A stretch of DNA of 64,000 nucleotides from Fibrivirga algicola (GCF_011742925.1 NZ_WAEL01000002.1:186001-250000); one strand, 5' to 3'. Positions 27,331-36,807 are shown, numbered from the stretch's first letter. Notes: generated from the sequence alone by a model not told the origin. Numbers and translations are program-made.

Positions 27331-27384
27331 CAATATCTGATGTTCAGGCCGGTCCGCCACCGTACTCCTGACCATCAGATATTG
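27331..27384 (-). terminator. Hairpin downstream of ribBA
   Basis: A perfect 12-bp stem (27331-27342 with 27373-27384), extended by an inner 5-bp helix (27344-27348 with 27367-27371), lies between the stop of ribBA at 27409 and the start of the BatA gene. It probably ends the ribBA transcript. Confidence 0.55.
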
Positions 27385-27408
27385 AGCGTTTACTGCCTTT
27401 CTACCGGT

Positions 27409-28647
27409 TTACCCCTTCATAATGGTGTGACCCATTTTGTCGCGTTTTGTGGCCAGGTAGCGCTGATTGAACGGATTGCTCGGCATCTCGAGCGGTACCG
27501 TCTCTACAATTTCCAGGCCGTAGCCCATCAGGCCCGCCCGCTTTTTCGGATTATTTGAGATAAGCCGGAGTTTGTGTACGTTCAGATCGCGCAGAATCTG
27601 AGCACCTACGCCATAGTCGCGGGCATCCATAGGCAAGCCCAGGTCCAGATTGGCCTCTACCGTATCACGGCCGCTTTCCTGTAGTTTGTAGGCTCTTAAT
27701 TTGTTGATCAGCCCAATACCGCGGCCTTCCTGAAACATGTACAACACTACGCCTTTGCCCTCGCGCTCGACCATTTCCATCGACGCGTGCAGTTGACCGC
27801 CACAATCACAGCGGCATGAGCCGAAGATGTCGCCGGTAACGCAGGATGAGTGGACCCGAACCAACACCGGCTCACCCGGCTCCCACTGGCCTTTAATCAA
27901 CGCCAGGTGGGTGTCTTCGGTATCGTTCTGTTTGTAGGCGATCAGATCGAAGTGCCCCCATTCGGTGGGCATGTCAACACCAATCTCCCGCTTGATCAGG
28001 CTCTCGGTACGCAGGCGATAGGCAATCAGATCCTGAATACTAACCAGCTTCATGTCGAACCGATCGGCCATGATACGCAACTGCGGCAGGCGAGCCATGG
28101 TACCATCTTCGTTAAGCACTTCGATCAGCACGCCAGCAGGCTGCAAACCAGCGAGGCGAGCCAGGTCAACAGCGGCTTCGGTATGTCCCGCCCGACGGAT
28201 AACGCCCCCATCGACGGCTTTAAGCGGGAAGATATGACCCGGCCGCCCCAAATCGTCGGGAACGGTGGCGGGATCAACTAATGCACGAATTGTTTTTGAC
28301 CGGTCTGAGGCCGATATACCTGTCGTACAGCCATGGCCAAGCAAATCGACCGATACCGTAAATGGAGTGGTATGCACCGATGTATTGCTGGACACCATCA
28401 TATCAAGGCCCAGTTCATGGCATCGTTCGTCGGTGAGGGGAGCGCACATCAGGCCACGACCCTCTTTTACCATAAAATTGACCATTTCGGGAGTAACGAG
28501 TTCTGCTGCGCAGATCATATCCCCCTCATTCTCACGATCTTCATCGTCGACCACCAGCACAATTTTACCAGCACGGATATCGGCGATGGCATCTTCTATT
28601 CGATCTAACTGGTTGCTACCCGAATCGGTGCCCGTATCTTTGTTCAT
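27409..28647 (-). CDS. ribBA: Bifunctional 3,4-dihydroxy-2-butanone-4-phosphate synthase / GTP cyclohydrolase II
   Basis: A 412-residue fusion. Residues about 12-205 form RibB, with [17 protein letters not shown] (metal and substrate acids) and [17 protein letters not shown]. Residues about 215-405 form RibA, with [18 protein letters not shown] (zinc Cys residues), RGIGL and [12 protein letters not shown]. Together they make the two precursors of riboflavin from ribulose-5-phosphate and GTP. Start ATG at 28645-28647. No FMN riboswitch is visible in the 180-bp region upstream, and no other rib gene is adjacent. Confidence 0.97.
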   Translation of the reverse strand: MNKDTGTDSGSNQLDRIEDAIADIRAGKIVLVVDDEDRENEGDMICAAELVTPEMVNFMVKEGRGLMCAPLTDERCHELGLDMMVSSNTSVHTTPFTVSVDLLGHGCTTGISASDRSKTIRALVDPATVPDDLGRPGHIFPLKAVDGGVIRRAGHTEAAVDLARLAGLQPAGVLIEVLNEDGTMARLPQLRIMADRFDMKLVSIQDLIAYRLRTESLIKREIGVDMPTEWGHFDLIAYKQNDTEDTHLALIKGQWEPGEPVLVRVHSSCVTGDIFGSCRCDCGGQLHASMEMVEREGKGVVLYMFQEGRGIGLINKLRAYKLQESGRDTVEANLDLGLPMDARDYGVGAQILRDLNVHKLRLISNNPKKRAGLMGYGLEIVETVPLEMPSNPFNQRYLATKRDKMGHTIMKG

Positions 28648-28827
28648 AATATAATTGGAATTGGCAGTGCTTTTGGCGAGTTATTTGCTCCAGTTTGTAT
28701 CACCGCTATCCATCCACTCACAAAACTCAGTCCGGCCAAGATACGTTTCGTTGGATGTGCGAAAACGCCGGGAATTGCGTTAAGGAATCAGATCAACAAA
28801 GGAGTAGCTACGAAACAACATTACACC

Positions 28828-30786
28828 GTGAATGGATTCTGGAACAAACAACGGCGGGCCATTTGGCTAGCTTTATGTTTGTTAATCAATGGATTATCAG
28901 CGTATTCGCAGCCTGGCGTTTGTCCGACACGCGCATCAGAAACGGGCGGATTTACAGTCCCGGCTCAGGTATGCGCGGGCAACTCCTTTACAATTACAGG
29001 CGTGCCCGGGGCGTTGGGTAGTAGCAGCAGGTATACGTACAATTACAGAGGTACAGATAACAGCATACCCAACACGGGTATTGTGACCACTACCTTCACC
29101 TACGCCGCTCCGGGCAGTTATACAATTCTTCAAGTAGGATCAAGCAGCGCCACTTCCGTTGGTACGCTGGCTTGCCGGGTAATTGAGGTGATGCCTACGA
29201 AAGAGATCTCGTTTGTCACCACTACATGCTCAAATAGAACAGTACTGCTGACTTACACCCTGGATGCAGAAACAAGCCGTTACAATCAGGTGACCATTGA
29301 CTGGGGCGACGGCATAACAACGCTGGCTTATCCACCTCCGGGCACAACGACAGCAACTCCCTTTAGGCATGTTTACGCAGGCACGGCAACTAATTTCACA
29401 ATCAAAGTTACCGGATCGTATACAGGTGGCTGTTCAGGCAATACCTCAGCCCAGCCAGTCACTATTCGGAATACAGTACCTGCTGACCCCACTATTGCCT
29501 CGCTGGTGTCAGACGCGACTAAAGCAACCATTACGTTTCAAGGGCCTACCGGGTATAACATGACGTTGTATCGGAAATCGGGAACGGGAATTTACGAGCC
29601 AACCAGCTTTTCGGGTACGTCGGGCGGGTATTTTGCGGTTCCGGCCTCACCCTTTGCAGTCAGCTGCTACCAAATCGTTGCCACGGATGTCTGCGGTGGC
29701 TCAGAACGCCGGTCGTCGGAGGTGTGTAGCCTGGCCCCCGTTGCTCAGTCAGAAGATAAGCAGAATACGATCAGCTGGCCAGCTTATACGGGCACAGGTC
29801 CGGTGCGGCTGTACAGAGCCTATAAGAATGGATTTCCCGCCTGGGCAGGGCCAACTTCACCCTATGTGGACAACGTTGACATTACGTGCGGTAAAACCGA
29901 CTGCTACGTGATAGAAGCCTCTGTGGGGCCAACTACCATTCGCTCATCTACTGTTTGCACGTCGGGGAAAGACAATGGGGTTCCTGTTTCGCCGGTATCG
30001 GCCTACGTGTCGGTACAAACAGACGGAGTAAAAGTGCAGTCTAATTTGCCGACTGTTGGCCTGCCATCGCCCTATACGCTGATCGTTACGCGCTCTGACG
30101 GGAATGGAAGTGCCTTCAACCCTATCGGCGAAAGCAACGACCGCTCCTTTGTTGACCAGACAGCCCAAACCAACAGGCAGAGCTATTGCTACCAGACCGC
30201 CATCAGAAACGGCTGCGGCAATGTGTCGGCCCCCACCCCTCCGACCTGCACGATCTTACTGACCAAGACAAGCGATGGTTCGCTGACTTGGACACAGGCA
30301 TCGCCCTACTCGAACGGCCCACCCCAATCGTACCAGGTCATTTCTATTGACCCGTCGACGGGTGTATCTGACAAAAAGCCGCTCAGTAACCAAACAACTT
30401 TTCAGCCCAGTCCCCAGAGTCAGGTGACTCAATACCAGATCGCCGCGCTCAACGGTGCCGGTATCGAAAGCTATTCGAACCCAATTGATGTGGAGCTGGG
30501 CCTATCCCTGTTCATGCCCAATGCGTTTGCGCCGGGCAGTTCACTGGAGAAGAATCGGTCATTCATGGCCGAAGGAGTTCGGGCATTCTGGAACACCTTC
30601 GAGATGACCATCTATAGCCGCTGGGGCGATGTCGTGTTCAACACAACCGACAAGGAGACAACCGGTTGGAATGGCGACATAAATGGCAATCCTGCCCAGT
30701 CCGGTTATTACAGTTACCGCATTCGGCTGACAGATGCGTCGGGCAGAGCATTTGAACGAACTGGCCAGGTACTGCTGATTCGGTAA
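28828..30786 (+). CDS. Secreted PKD/Ig-like protein with gliding-motility C-terminal domain (T9SS type B)
   Basis: A 652-residue protein from GTG 28828 with a signal peptide (IWLALCLLINGLSAYSQ). The N-terminal half has PKD-like sandwich segments (TFTYAAPGSYTILQ, IDWGDG, FRHVYAG) and fibronectin-like repeats follow. The last about 90 residues are the gliding-motility-associated C-terminal domain (LFMPNAFAPGSS, IYSRWGDVVFNT, GWNGDINGNPAQSGYYSY), which directs T9SS type B export. No enzymatic domain seen, so probably a surface adhesin or structural protein. It has no ATG; the GTG start is inferred from the signal peptide. Confidence 0.88.
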   Translation: MNGFWNKQRRAIWLALCLLINGLSAYSQPGVCPTRASETGGFTVPAQVCAGNSFTITGVPGALGSSSRYTYNYRGTDNSIPNTGIVTTTFTYAAPGSYTILQVGSSSATSVGTLACRVIEVMPTKEISFVTTTCSNRTVLLTYTLDAETSRYNQVTIDWGDGITTLAYPPPGTTTATPFRHVYAGTATNFTIKVTGSYTGGCSGNTSAQPVTIRNTVPADPTIASLVSDATKATITFQGPTGYNMTLYRKSGTGIYEPTSFSGTSGGYFAVPASPFAVSCYQIVATDVCGGSERRSSEVCSLAPVAQSEDKQNTISWPAYTGTGPVRLYRAYKNGFPAWAGPTSPYVDNVDITCGKTDCYVIEASVGPTTIRSSTVCTSGKDNGVPVSPVSAYVSVQTDGVKVQSNLPTVGLPSPYTLIVTRSDGNGSAFNPIGESNDRSFVDQTAQTNRQSYCYQTAIRNGCGNVSAPTPPTCTILLTKTSDGSLTWTQASPYSNGPPQSYQVISIDPSTGVSDKKPLSNQTTFQPSPQSQVTQYQIAALNGAGIESYSNPIDVELGLSLFMPNAFAPGSSLEKNRSFMAEGVRAFWNTFEMTIYSRWGDVVFNTTDKETTGWNGDINGNPAQSGYYSYRIRLTDASGRAFERTGQVLLIR

Positions 30787-30842
30787 ACTGGTTTAGGCAC
30801 TTTGTCGTTAGGTAGCTATACACAGACCTTGAACAGAATATT

Positions 30843-31193
30843 ATGTTTGGCAACCTCGGAGATATGATGGGCATGATGGGAAAAATGAAGGAAATTCAAT
30901 CCCGCATGAAATCCGCCCAGGACAGTTTAGCTACCCTTTCGGCCACTGGCGAGTCAGGAGCAGGAATGGTACGGGCCACCGTGAACGGCCAGAAACAACT
31001 TACCGCTTTGGTTATCGACCCCGACCTAATGAAGTCGGCCGACGACCGCGAAATGCTTCAGGACTTGATTGTGGCGGCGACCAATAAGGCAATGGAAAAC
31101 ATTGAGCCGATCATCAAAACGCATCTGCAACAGGCTACCGAAGGCCTTTTACCCAATATTCCCGGTCTCGATCTGGGTAGTATGATGGGCTAG
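30843..31193 (+). CDS. ybaB: YbaB/EbfC family nucleoid-associated protein
   Basis: A 116-residue protein with the YbaB core: a Met-rich start GDMMGMMGKMKEIQSRMK, the central strand GMVRATVNGQKQLTALVIDP and a C-terminal helix with Gly/Met tail. It is a small homodimer that binds DNA and shapes the nucleoid. The usual neighbours dnaX and recR are absent. It is 4 bp upstream of a glycosyltransferase gene, so the two form an operon. Confidence 0.92.
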   Translation: MFGNLGDMMGMMGKMKEIQSRMKSAQDSLATLSATGESGAGMVRATVNGQKQLTALVIDPDLMKSADDREMLQDLIVAATNKAMENIEPIIKTHLQQATEGLLPNIPGLDLGSMMG

Positions 31194-31197
31194 CTCT

Positions 31198-32229
31198 ATG
31201 TCTTTAGCCGTTGTTATTCTGAATTATAATGGGCGGGGATTCCTCGCCCAATTTTTGCCCGACGTTGTAGCCTATGCCGATGGTGCCACGATCTACGTAG
31301 CCGATAACGGCAGCACAGACGGGTCGATCGACTGGCTCCGGGACGAGTTTCCTACGGTCAGGCTGGTTCAGCTGAGCCGTAATGAGGGGTATGCAGGAGG
31401 CTATAACACGGCCCTTCAGCACATTCGTCACGAGTCGGACCCGTTTACGTACTACTGCTTGCTGAATTCGGATGTAGCCGTCACCCCCGGCTGGATCCGG
31501 CCTGTGCTGGCGCTGCTTGACACTCATCCCAACGTTGCTGCCTGCCAACCTAAGCTACTGGCCTACCACCAGCCAACCCAATTTGAATACGCGGGCGGGG
31601 CTGGTGGGTACGTCGACTGGCTGGGCTTTGCCTTTTGCCGGGGCCGCCTGTTCGATACCCTCGAAACCGATACTGGTCAATACAACGATAACCGGCCTGT
31701 TTTCTGGGCGTCGGGGGCTTGTCTGTTTGTGAGGGCTTCGGTATTTCACCAGACGGGCGGTTTCGACCCTGACTTCTTTGCCCACATGGAAGAGATTGAC
31801 TGGTGCTGGCGTGTACAGCGGCAGGGCTACGAAGTATGGACCTGTGGCGAAGCAGTAGTACAGCACGTCGGCGCCGGTACGCTGGCCAAGTCGAATCCGA
31901 AAAAGACGTACCTGAATTACCGCAATAGCCTGGCCATGCTCTACAAGAACCTGCCGGATCACAGCCTGTGGCGGGTATTGGGGATTAGGCTGGTGGTCGA
32001 CGGCCTCTCGGCGGGTCCGCTCCTACTTCGCGGCGAATGGGCGGCGATCTGGGCGATCATTCGGGCGCATTTCGCGTTTTACGGCTGGCTGGGTCGGTCC
32101 GACGCTTCGGCGTTGCGCATTAAACGTCGCAACCTGGCTCAGCTGGCAACCAATGAAGTACGACTTTTCCCCAAAAGCATTGTCTGGCAGTATTTCGCCA
32201 AAGGTGTGCGCCGTTTCTCCGCGTTATAA
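31198..32229 (+). CDS. Glycosyltransferase family 2 (rhamnosyltransferase-like)
   Basis: A 343-residue GT-A fold enzyme. It has VVILNYNGRGFL, VADNGSTDGSIDWL and the DxD-type LNSDVAVTP, then the acceptor motif FFAHMEEIDWCWR, matching the GT2 family of rhamnosyl- or similar transferases (WsaF/GT2_6 types). The C-terminal 90 residues contain two hydrophobic amphipathic helices (SLWRVLGIRLVV and WAAIWAIIRAHFAFY). It likely builds cell-surface polysaccharide. It begins 4 bp after ybaB. Confidence 0.9.
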   Translation: MSLAVVILNYNGRGFLAQFLPDVVAYADGATIYVADNGSTDGSIDWLRDEFPTVRLVQLSRNEGYAGGYNTALQHIRHESDPFTYYCLLNSDVAVTPGWIRPVLALLDTHPNVAACQPKLLAYHQPTQFEYAGGAGGYVDWLGFAFCRGRLFDTLETDTGQYNDNRPVFWASGACLFVRASVFHQTGGFDPDFFAHMEEIDWCWRVQRQGYEVWTCGEAVVQHVGAGTLAKSNPKKTYLNYRNSLAMLYKNLPDHSLWRVLGIRLVVDGLSAGPLLLRGEWAAIWAIIRAHFAFYGWLGRSDASALRIKRRNLAQLATNEVRLFPKSIVWQYFAKGVRRFSAL

Positions 32230-32236
32230 AGTGGTT

Positions 32237-32315
32237 CGCAGCTGACACACGGAGGTACGTTGGGCTTTTCTGGCATTGATCAAGAATCGTCGTGTACCTC
32301 CCGGAATCAGCTGCG
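32237..32315. terminator. Two-step hairpin between convergent genes
   Basis: Outer arms CGCAGCTGA (32237-32245) and TCAGCTGCG (32307-32315) plus inner arms GGAGGTAC (32251-32258) and GTACCTCC (32294-32301) form a stacked hairpin in the gap between the glycosyltransferase and serine acetyltransferase genes. Confidence 0.5.
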
Positions 32316-32332
32316 GACGCAGTAGCTTCAAC

Positions 32333-33151
32333 TTATTGCTGTAAAATTGGCTTTACGTCAATCTGGCTTTGATGATACACCAGTGAATGCGGAGGGACTG
32401 TTTCGGTTAGCCACACGTTGCCGCCAATGATTGAATCGTGCCCCACCACCGTATGCCCGCCGAGAATGGTAGCGTTGGCATAAATCACTACATTGTCTTC
32501 AATAGTCGGATGGCGCTTTTTCTGCGCCAGCGATTTGGCTACGTGCGTAGCGCCCAGGGTAACGCCCTGATACACGCGCACATTTTCGCCAATAACGGTT
32601 GTTTCACCAATAACTACACCTGTGCCGTGGTCGATAAAAAATGAGGGGCCTATACTGGCGCCCGGGTGAATATCAATCCCTGTTTGCCCATGAGCATACT
32701 CGGTCAACATGCGTGGCAACAGGGGTACGTCGGCGTGGAGGAGCGCGTGGGCGATCCGGTAAACGGCAATCGCGTAAAAGCCCGGATACACAGCAATTAC
32801 TTCTTCGATGCTCACCGCCGCCGGGTCATTGTCGGCAATAGCCTGCGCGTCGAGTAGCAGGTTATCGTGAATGGCGGGCAGTTCATCGAAAAAGCGCATC
32901 GCCACTGCTTCAGACCGGTTCACCAGGTTGGGTTGCAATGGATGCAGCAAACACAGCAACTGATCGTGAAGCCGCTGGTACGTTTCGCCAACGTTAGCCG
33001 TAACTGACTGGCAATCCTGCGTAACGGGAAAAAGCAATCGCATCAGCTGGTCGATGAATCGCCCCGCGTCGGGACGCGATGGCAATCGGTACTGATAACT
33101 ATGCTGTTGCGCCGACAGGCGATTTAAAAAAGCGATGAGCGGGGTAGACAT
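32333..33151 (-). CDS. cysE: Serine O-acetyltransferase (EpsC type)
   Basis: A 272-residue protein from ATG 33149-33151; the open frame runs 23 more codons upstream. It has an N-terminal helical domain and the C-terminal left-handed beta-helix of hexapeptide repeats: [32 protein letters not shown], then YQGVTLGAT. The catalytic His and Asp are in FIDHGTG. It transfers acetyl from acetyl-CoA to L-serine, the first step to cysteine. No cysK is adjacent. A palindrome TCCGCACTGTGCGGA (33198-33212) lies upstream. Confidence 0.93.
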   Translation of the reverse strand: MSTPLIAFLNRLSAQQHSYQYRLPSRPDAGRFIDQLMRLLFPVTQDCQSVTANVGETYQRLHDQLLCLLHPLQPNLVNRSEAVAMRFFDELPAIHDNLLLDAQAIADNDPAAVSIEEVIAVYPGFYAIAVYRIAHALLHADVPLLPRMLTEYAHGQTGIDIHPGASIGPSFFIDHGTGVVIGETTVIGENVRVYQGVTLGATHVAKSLAQKKRHPTIEDNVVIYANATILGGHTVVGHDSIIGGNVWLTETVPPHSLVYHQSQIDVKPILQQ

Positions 33152-33197
33152 ACGTATAGTGGTTAATCTGCCCCAATATGGGGTAGCAACCCAACAA

Positions 33198-33212
33198 TCC
33201 GCACTGTGCGGA
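33198..33212. promoter_or_regulatory. Perfect palindrome in divergent promoter region
   Basis: TCCGCAC and GTGCGGA arms around a central T, located between divergent cysE and the sugar dehydrogenase-like gene. A smaller palindrome CCCCAATATGGGG lies at 33171-33183. Either could be a regulator-binding site; no regulator gene is adjacent. Confidence 0.4.
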
Positions 33213-33342
33213 GCAGGCATGCTAGAGAGGGCAAAATACCCTTAATCAACTGATTGGCGAACAAATGTCATTCCAAATAGTTCGTCGTCCGGAACTGGCC
33301 TGCCTTTTGTCATCGCGTAAGTGCAATTCAGCTATCATTGTC

Positions 33343-34545
33343 ATGATTTATAAAACGATTATCACCTTAATTTATTCGCTTGCCGCCACCTCTGGCTTCT
33401 CGTTCCTGATCTCGTGGGCGTGCTCGTCGCCTACCGAAGCCACGTCGACCACGGTGACAAAAGAACCAACAGCAATAACGATCTCAACTGTTGATGCACA
33501 CCCCGGTCTGAAGTTCGAGGCACCTGTTGAATACACCTACGCCAACGATGGCACCAACCGCATGTTCGTTATTGAACAGGCCGGGAAAATAAAGGTAGTC
33601 AATCAGGCCACAGGTGCTAAGTCAGCGGATACGTACCTGGACATTAAGAATAAGGTAGGGTACGGTGGTGAAATGGGCCTGCTGGGTCTGGCTTTTCACC
33701 CCAAGTTTAAAGAAAACGGTTTTTTCTACGTCAACTATACGAAGAATAACCCCCGCGAAACCGTGATCAGCCGCTTCAAGGCCAGCTCTGCCAACGCCAA
33801 TCAGGTCGACCCCGCTTCGGAAGTTGTGCTGTTTACCTTTAAACAGCCCTATTCAAACCACAATGGCGGCAAAGTGGCATTTGGTCCCGACGGGTATTTA
33901 TACATTGCCACAGGTGACGGCGGCAGCGGTGGTGACCCACAGAATAATGGTCAGAGCCGGACCACATTACTGGGTAAAATGCTGCGTATCGACGTGAACG
34001 GTACTGACAAAGGACAGTATGGCATTCCGGCCGATAATCCTTATAAAGGCAATAAAGACGGTTTCCGCGAAGAAATTTATGCGTATGGCCTGCGCAATCC
34101 CTGGCGGTTCAGCTTCGACAAGCAAGGTAAACTCTGGACAGGCGACGTTGGCCAAAATGAAATTGAGGAAATCGATATCGTCACGAAAGGCGGTAATTAT
34201 GGCTGGCGGATTCGCGAAGGAAATGCGGACTTTAAACCCGGCGAAAAAGCGGCCACACCCGTAACAGAACCCGTTCACACCTACACTCATGCTAACGGTG
34301 ACCTGTCGGTAACGGGTGGGTACGTCTATGAAGGAAAGGCTGTTCCGGCTCTGGCTGGCAAATACGTTTTCGCCGACTATGTGAGTGGTCGTGTCTGGGC
34401 CCTAACTCCTACTGGTACTAACAAGGCAACTAACCAGCTTATCTCCGAGCGAGTTGGCACAATCTCTGCCTTCGGCGAAGACCGAACAGGCGAATTGTAT
34501 TTGTGTGATCACGCCGATGGAAAAATCCTTAAACTGACAAAATAA
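33343..34545 (+). CDS. PQQ-dependent glucose/sorbosone dehydrogenase-like lipoprotein
   Basis: A 400-residue protein from ATG 33343 (26 upstream codons excluded because this ATG begins a lipoprotein signal, lipid Cys in LISWACSS). It has the GSDH six-bladed propeller: AHPGLKFEAPVEYTYAND, LLGLAFHPKF, KVAFGPDGYLYIATGDGG, YAYGLRNPWRFSFD and GDVGQNEIEEIDIV. Ca2+ and PQQ ligands are expected in this fold, as in YliI. It oxidises aldose sugars in the periplasm, with cofactor supply unproven (no pqq genes nearby). The last codons form one arm of the terminator at 34529-34599. Confidence 0.9.
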   Translation: MIYKTIITLIYSLAATSGFSFLISWACSSPTEATSTTVTKEPTAITISTVDAHPGLKFEAPVEYTYANDGTNRMFVIEQAGKIKVVNQATGAKSADTYLDIKNKVGYGGEMGLLGLAFHPKFKENGFFYVNYTKNNPRETVISRFKASSANANQVDPASEVVLFTFKQPYSNHNGGKVAFGPDGYLYIATGDGGSGGDPQNNGQSRTTLLGKMLRIDVNGTDKGQYGIPADNPYKGNKDGFREEIYAYGLRNPWRFSFDKQGKLWTGDVGQNEIEEIDIVTKGGNYGWRIREGNADFKPGEKAATPVTEPVHTYTHANGDLSVTGGYVYEGKAVPALAGKYVFADYVSGRVWALTPTGTNKATNQLISERVGTISAFGEDRTGELYLCDHADGKILKLTK

Positions 34546-34599
34546 GATCCGAATCTGCCTACCCATTGGGTAGTTTCGGATCTTATTTTGTCAGTTTAA
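34529..34599. terminator. 25-bp perfect hairpin overlapping the stop codon
   Basis: Arms 34529-34553 and 34575-34599 are exact reverse complements over 25 bases and are stacked on an inner 6-bp helix (34559-34564 with 34568-34573, loop ATT). The upstream arm contains the last five sense codons and the TAA (34543-34545) of the dehydrogenase gene, so folding is shared with coding sequence. Confidence 0.85.
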
Positions 34600-34955
34600 T
34601 ACAAACGCCCCTTTTGCATTGCCAAACGTACTGGCAGCAATAGGGGCGTTTTTTGTAGGGTAGTAACCTTCCTGCTACTCGTAGCTACTCTGTTGAGTTG
34701 CTTCTCCGATAGTGAAGGTGCTACGAACCAAGGCCCTACCAGTAACTAGTCGGCCGGTAACGCAGCTACTCACCCATACAGGTAACTGATGTGGATATAG
34801 AAGCGGAAAGCAATTGATCCACTACGCAAGGCGTTGGGATCCGTCGAAGTCCAAGCAAAACTATTCACTTGTTCGTTGGTAACTCTGAGTGACATATCCC
34901 TATTTTGTTCCTTATTTATTCCTTCTTTGTGTCCCACACCAACAAATTGACGCAT
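34546..34955. other. Gene-free 410-bp stretch with terminators
   Basis: After the two terminators (34529-34655) there are 300 bases with no supported gene. A minus-strand open frame (34770-35186) overlaps the membrane-protein gene antisense; its last 40 codons look protein-like but match nothing recognised. A promoter candidate for the next gene is TATTTTG at 34901-34907 with TTG at 34876-34878. Confidence 0.4.
34603..34655 (+). terminator. Second terminator in tandem
   Basis: Arms AAACGCCCC (34603-34611) and GGGGCGTTT (34643-34651), with an inner TGCC/GGCA pairing, followed by T residues. It sits directly after the 25-bp hairpin, giving a double terminator. Confidence 0.75.
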
Positions 34956-35798
34956 ATGACTGACAATGAAATGGTTGATCTTAGAGATGCCATCAGGAAG
35001 AAATATGAAGGATATAGGTTTGCAAAACCCGGTAAGTATCCACCAATTAAGTTTAATAGTTATCCTGCTCCGTATGAATACCTCCGTACATCCTTTAAAG
35101 AAGAGTTGCTCAGTCAGGGGCAAGCCGAAATGAAGGAGGCACTTACCACAATCCCCAGTATAAAAACGTTTGCCAAGATTTTCCATGATGGGTACGTTCT
35201 TAAAGATGAGAAAGCCATCACGACTTGCTGTTTATATGCGTGGGGTAGCCCAACGCCACCAACCACTGAGTCCAGCCATACTATAACTACAGCCACATCG
35301 ACAACCCCGCTAGTACCGTCATATACCGATAAGCCTGCTGCACCTACTGTAAGCTGGATACTACGCAACAAGGCTTGGCTAGCCGGTATCGTCCTGTCTG
35401 CTGCTGCCGCAGTGTATGCAGCCAGACCATTTTTTGCTCGTATGTCTCCTCCGAGCGACTTACTGATTGACGATCCTTTACACGGGAAAATAGTGTCTCG
35501 GGAAGTGCTTGCTGTCGGTAGAGTGTCTAATGCCCGTAAAGTATGGATAGTGGTCCGTGCTGTAGGCGGTAGACGGTACTGGGTTCAACGGCCCATCGAC
35601 GTCAATGATGATCATTCGTGGCGGGGCGTCATTTACATTGGAAGTTCAGATAAGGCAGATATTGGGGTACATTCACAGATACGTGCTTTTGTCAATCCTA
35701 TTCACGAGCTAGCCGAAGAACAAGTACTCTACGCCTGGCCGGAAGCGGAACTGTCAACTCCTGTGGTGGAGGTAGTCAGGGGACTAAGCAATGAATGA
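34956..35798 (+). CDS. Unusual membrane protein: N-terminal helical adaptor, TM, extracytoplasmic beta domain
   Basis: A 280-residue protein from ATG 34956. Residues 1-80 form a helical domain with a pattern often found at the N-terminus of Cytophagales signalling or conflict proteins (DLRDAIRKKYEGY, TFAKIF, TTCCLYAWG). A Ser/Thr/Pro-rich linker follows (about 85-125), one membrane helix (WLAGIVLSAAAAVYAARPFF, about 135-155), and a beta-rich domain of about 120 residues with DPLHGKIVSREVLAVGRV, KVWIVVRA, YWVQRP and SWRGVIYIG. The composition is more AT-rich than its neighbours. No family name was recognised; a role as receptor or effector-associated protein is inference only. Confidence 0.6.
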   Translation: MTDNEMVDLRDAIRKKYEGYRFAKPGKYPPIKFNSYPAPYEYLRTSFKEELLSQGQAEMKEALTTIPSIKTFAKIFHDGYVLKDEKAITTCCLYAWGSPTPPTTESSHTITTATSTTPLVPSYTDKPAAPTVSWILRNKAWLAGIVLSAAAAVYAARPFFARMSPPSDLLIDDPLHGKIVSREVLAVGRVSNARKVWIVVRAVGGRRYWVQRPIDVNDDHSWRGVIYIGSSDKADIGVHSQIRAFVNPIHELAEEQVLYAWPEAELSTPVVEVVRGLSNE

Positions 35799-35868
35799 GT
35801 TTTGTCACAGTGCCTTCATGTTCTGAAGCGGAATCCAGTTTACCGTACAGACAAGCTGTCAACAGAGA

Positions 35869-36807
35869 TCAAGCTTCGTAAAGAAGTTTTCGATCCACAG
35901 TTGGTGGCAGCGATCCACGTCGCATTAGTTTTAGGGCCGCCAGATTGGCACCTGCCCCTGCGCATTCAGCAGGCGTGCAGCCGTCGAGCCAGGCAGTTAG
36001 GAAACCGGCCCAATACGCATCCCCGGCACCGGTAGCATCCACAACAGACAGTGGTTTACCTGGTATACGCACCACATTCTCACCCTGGTTAGTCGAGACA
36101 ATGCTACCCTCAGCGCCCAGCGTCAGGCAAACCAGTTTGGCTCCCATCTTATGAAAGTCCTGACGTACCTGCTCGGGCGTCTGTGGGGAGCCGTAAAGCC
36201 GCTCAGCGTCATCTTCACTAAGCTTCACCAAGGCTCCCGACGCACAATAGTTGGTTAGCACTTGCCATGCGTTGTCGCGGTCGGGCCAAATGCTAGGGGC
36301 ATAGTTAGCATCAATGCTGATCTGGGCTCCGGCAATGGAAGCCCGACGAGCGGCATCAATAATCGTTTCCTGGGCTGGACTACGGCTAAGCGCAAAACAG
36401 GTAGTGTGAAACAGCGCTACCTGATCGAGTAACTGGTCGGGCAGGTGCTCAGGCAAAATCATGCAGTCGGCGGTACGGTAAGCCACAAAGTCGGGGGTGC
36501 TCTTGGTGCGCGAGACCACTACAAGACTCGTTGGCTGGCTGGCGTGCACGCTGATATGGCTCACGTCGATGCCCGTTTCGGCTACTTTCTGCACCAGAAA
36601 ACGGCCAATGCTGTCGTTGCCAACACAGGCTACCAACGCCGCCTGATTGCCAAGGCGAGCCATATTCGCCGCCATGTTAGCGGGGGAGCCACCCTGAAAT
36701 CGGGTAAATTCAGCGGCATCAAACAGGCTTTCTGAGAACGTTTGTCCGATAAAATCGGCCAGTAATTCGCCGACTGACAGAATAAGTTGCTTTGACGTAA
36801 GGATCAT
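35869..36807 (-). CDS. PfkB family carbohydrate kinase (fructokinase-like)
   Basis: A 312-residue ribokinase-fold enzyme. The N-terminal signature GGSPANMAANMARLG binds substrate, and the C-terminal VDATGAGDAYWAGFL carries the anion hole and catalytic base Asp. It phosphorylates a sugar, most likely fructose, with ATP. Start ATG 36805-36807. A TATTTTCG -7 box on the minus strand (complement of 36859-36866) is its likely promoter. It is close to the sugar dehydrogenase and near an MFS sugar transporter, but not in one operon with either. Confidence 0.92.
   Translation of the reverse strand: MILTSKQLILSVGELLADFIGQTFSESLFDAAEFTRFQGGSPANMAANMARLGNQAALVACVGNDSIGRFLVQKVAETGIDVSHISVHASQPTSLVVVSRTKSTPDFVAYRTADCMILPEHLPDQLLDQVALFHTTCFALSRSPAQETIIDAARRASIAGAQISIDANYAPSIWPDRDNAWQVLTNYCASGALVKLSEDDAERLYGSPQTPEQVRQDFHKMGAKLVCLTLGAEGSIVSTNQGENVVRIPGKPLSVVDATGAGDAYWAGFLTAWLDGCTPAECAGAGANLAALKLMRRGSLPPTVDRKLLYEA

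Noticed and set aside
28648-28827. Possible FMN riboswitch upstream of ribBA
   Set aside because: The conserved FMN-aptamer core is not present in this stretch on the minus strand.
34770-35186. Minus-strand open frame of 138 codons overlapping the 34956 gene
   Set aside because: It is antisense to a better-supported gene; only its last 40 codons look protein-like, and nothing is recognised.
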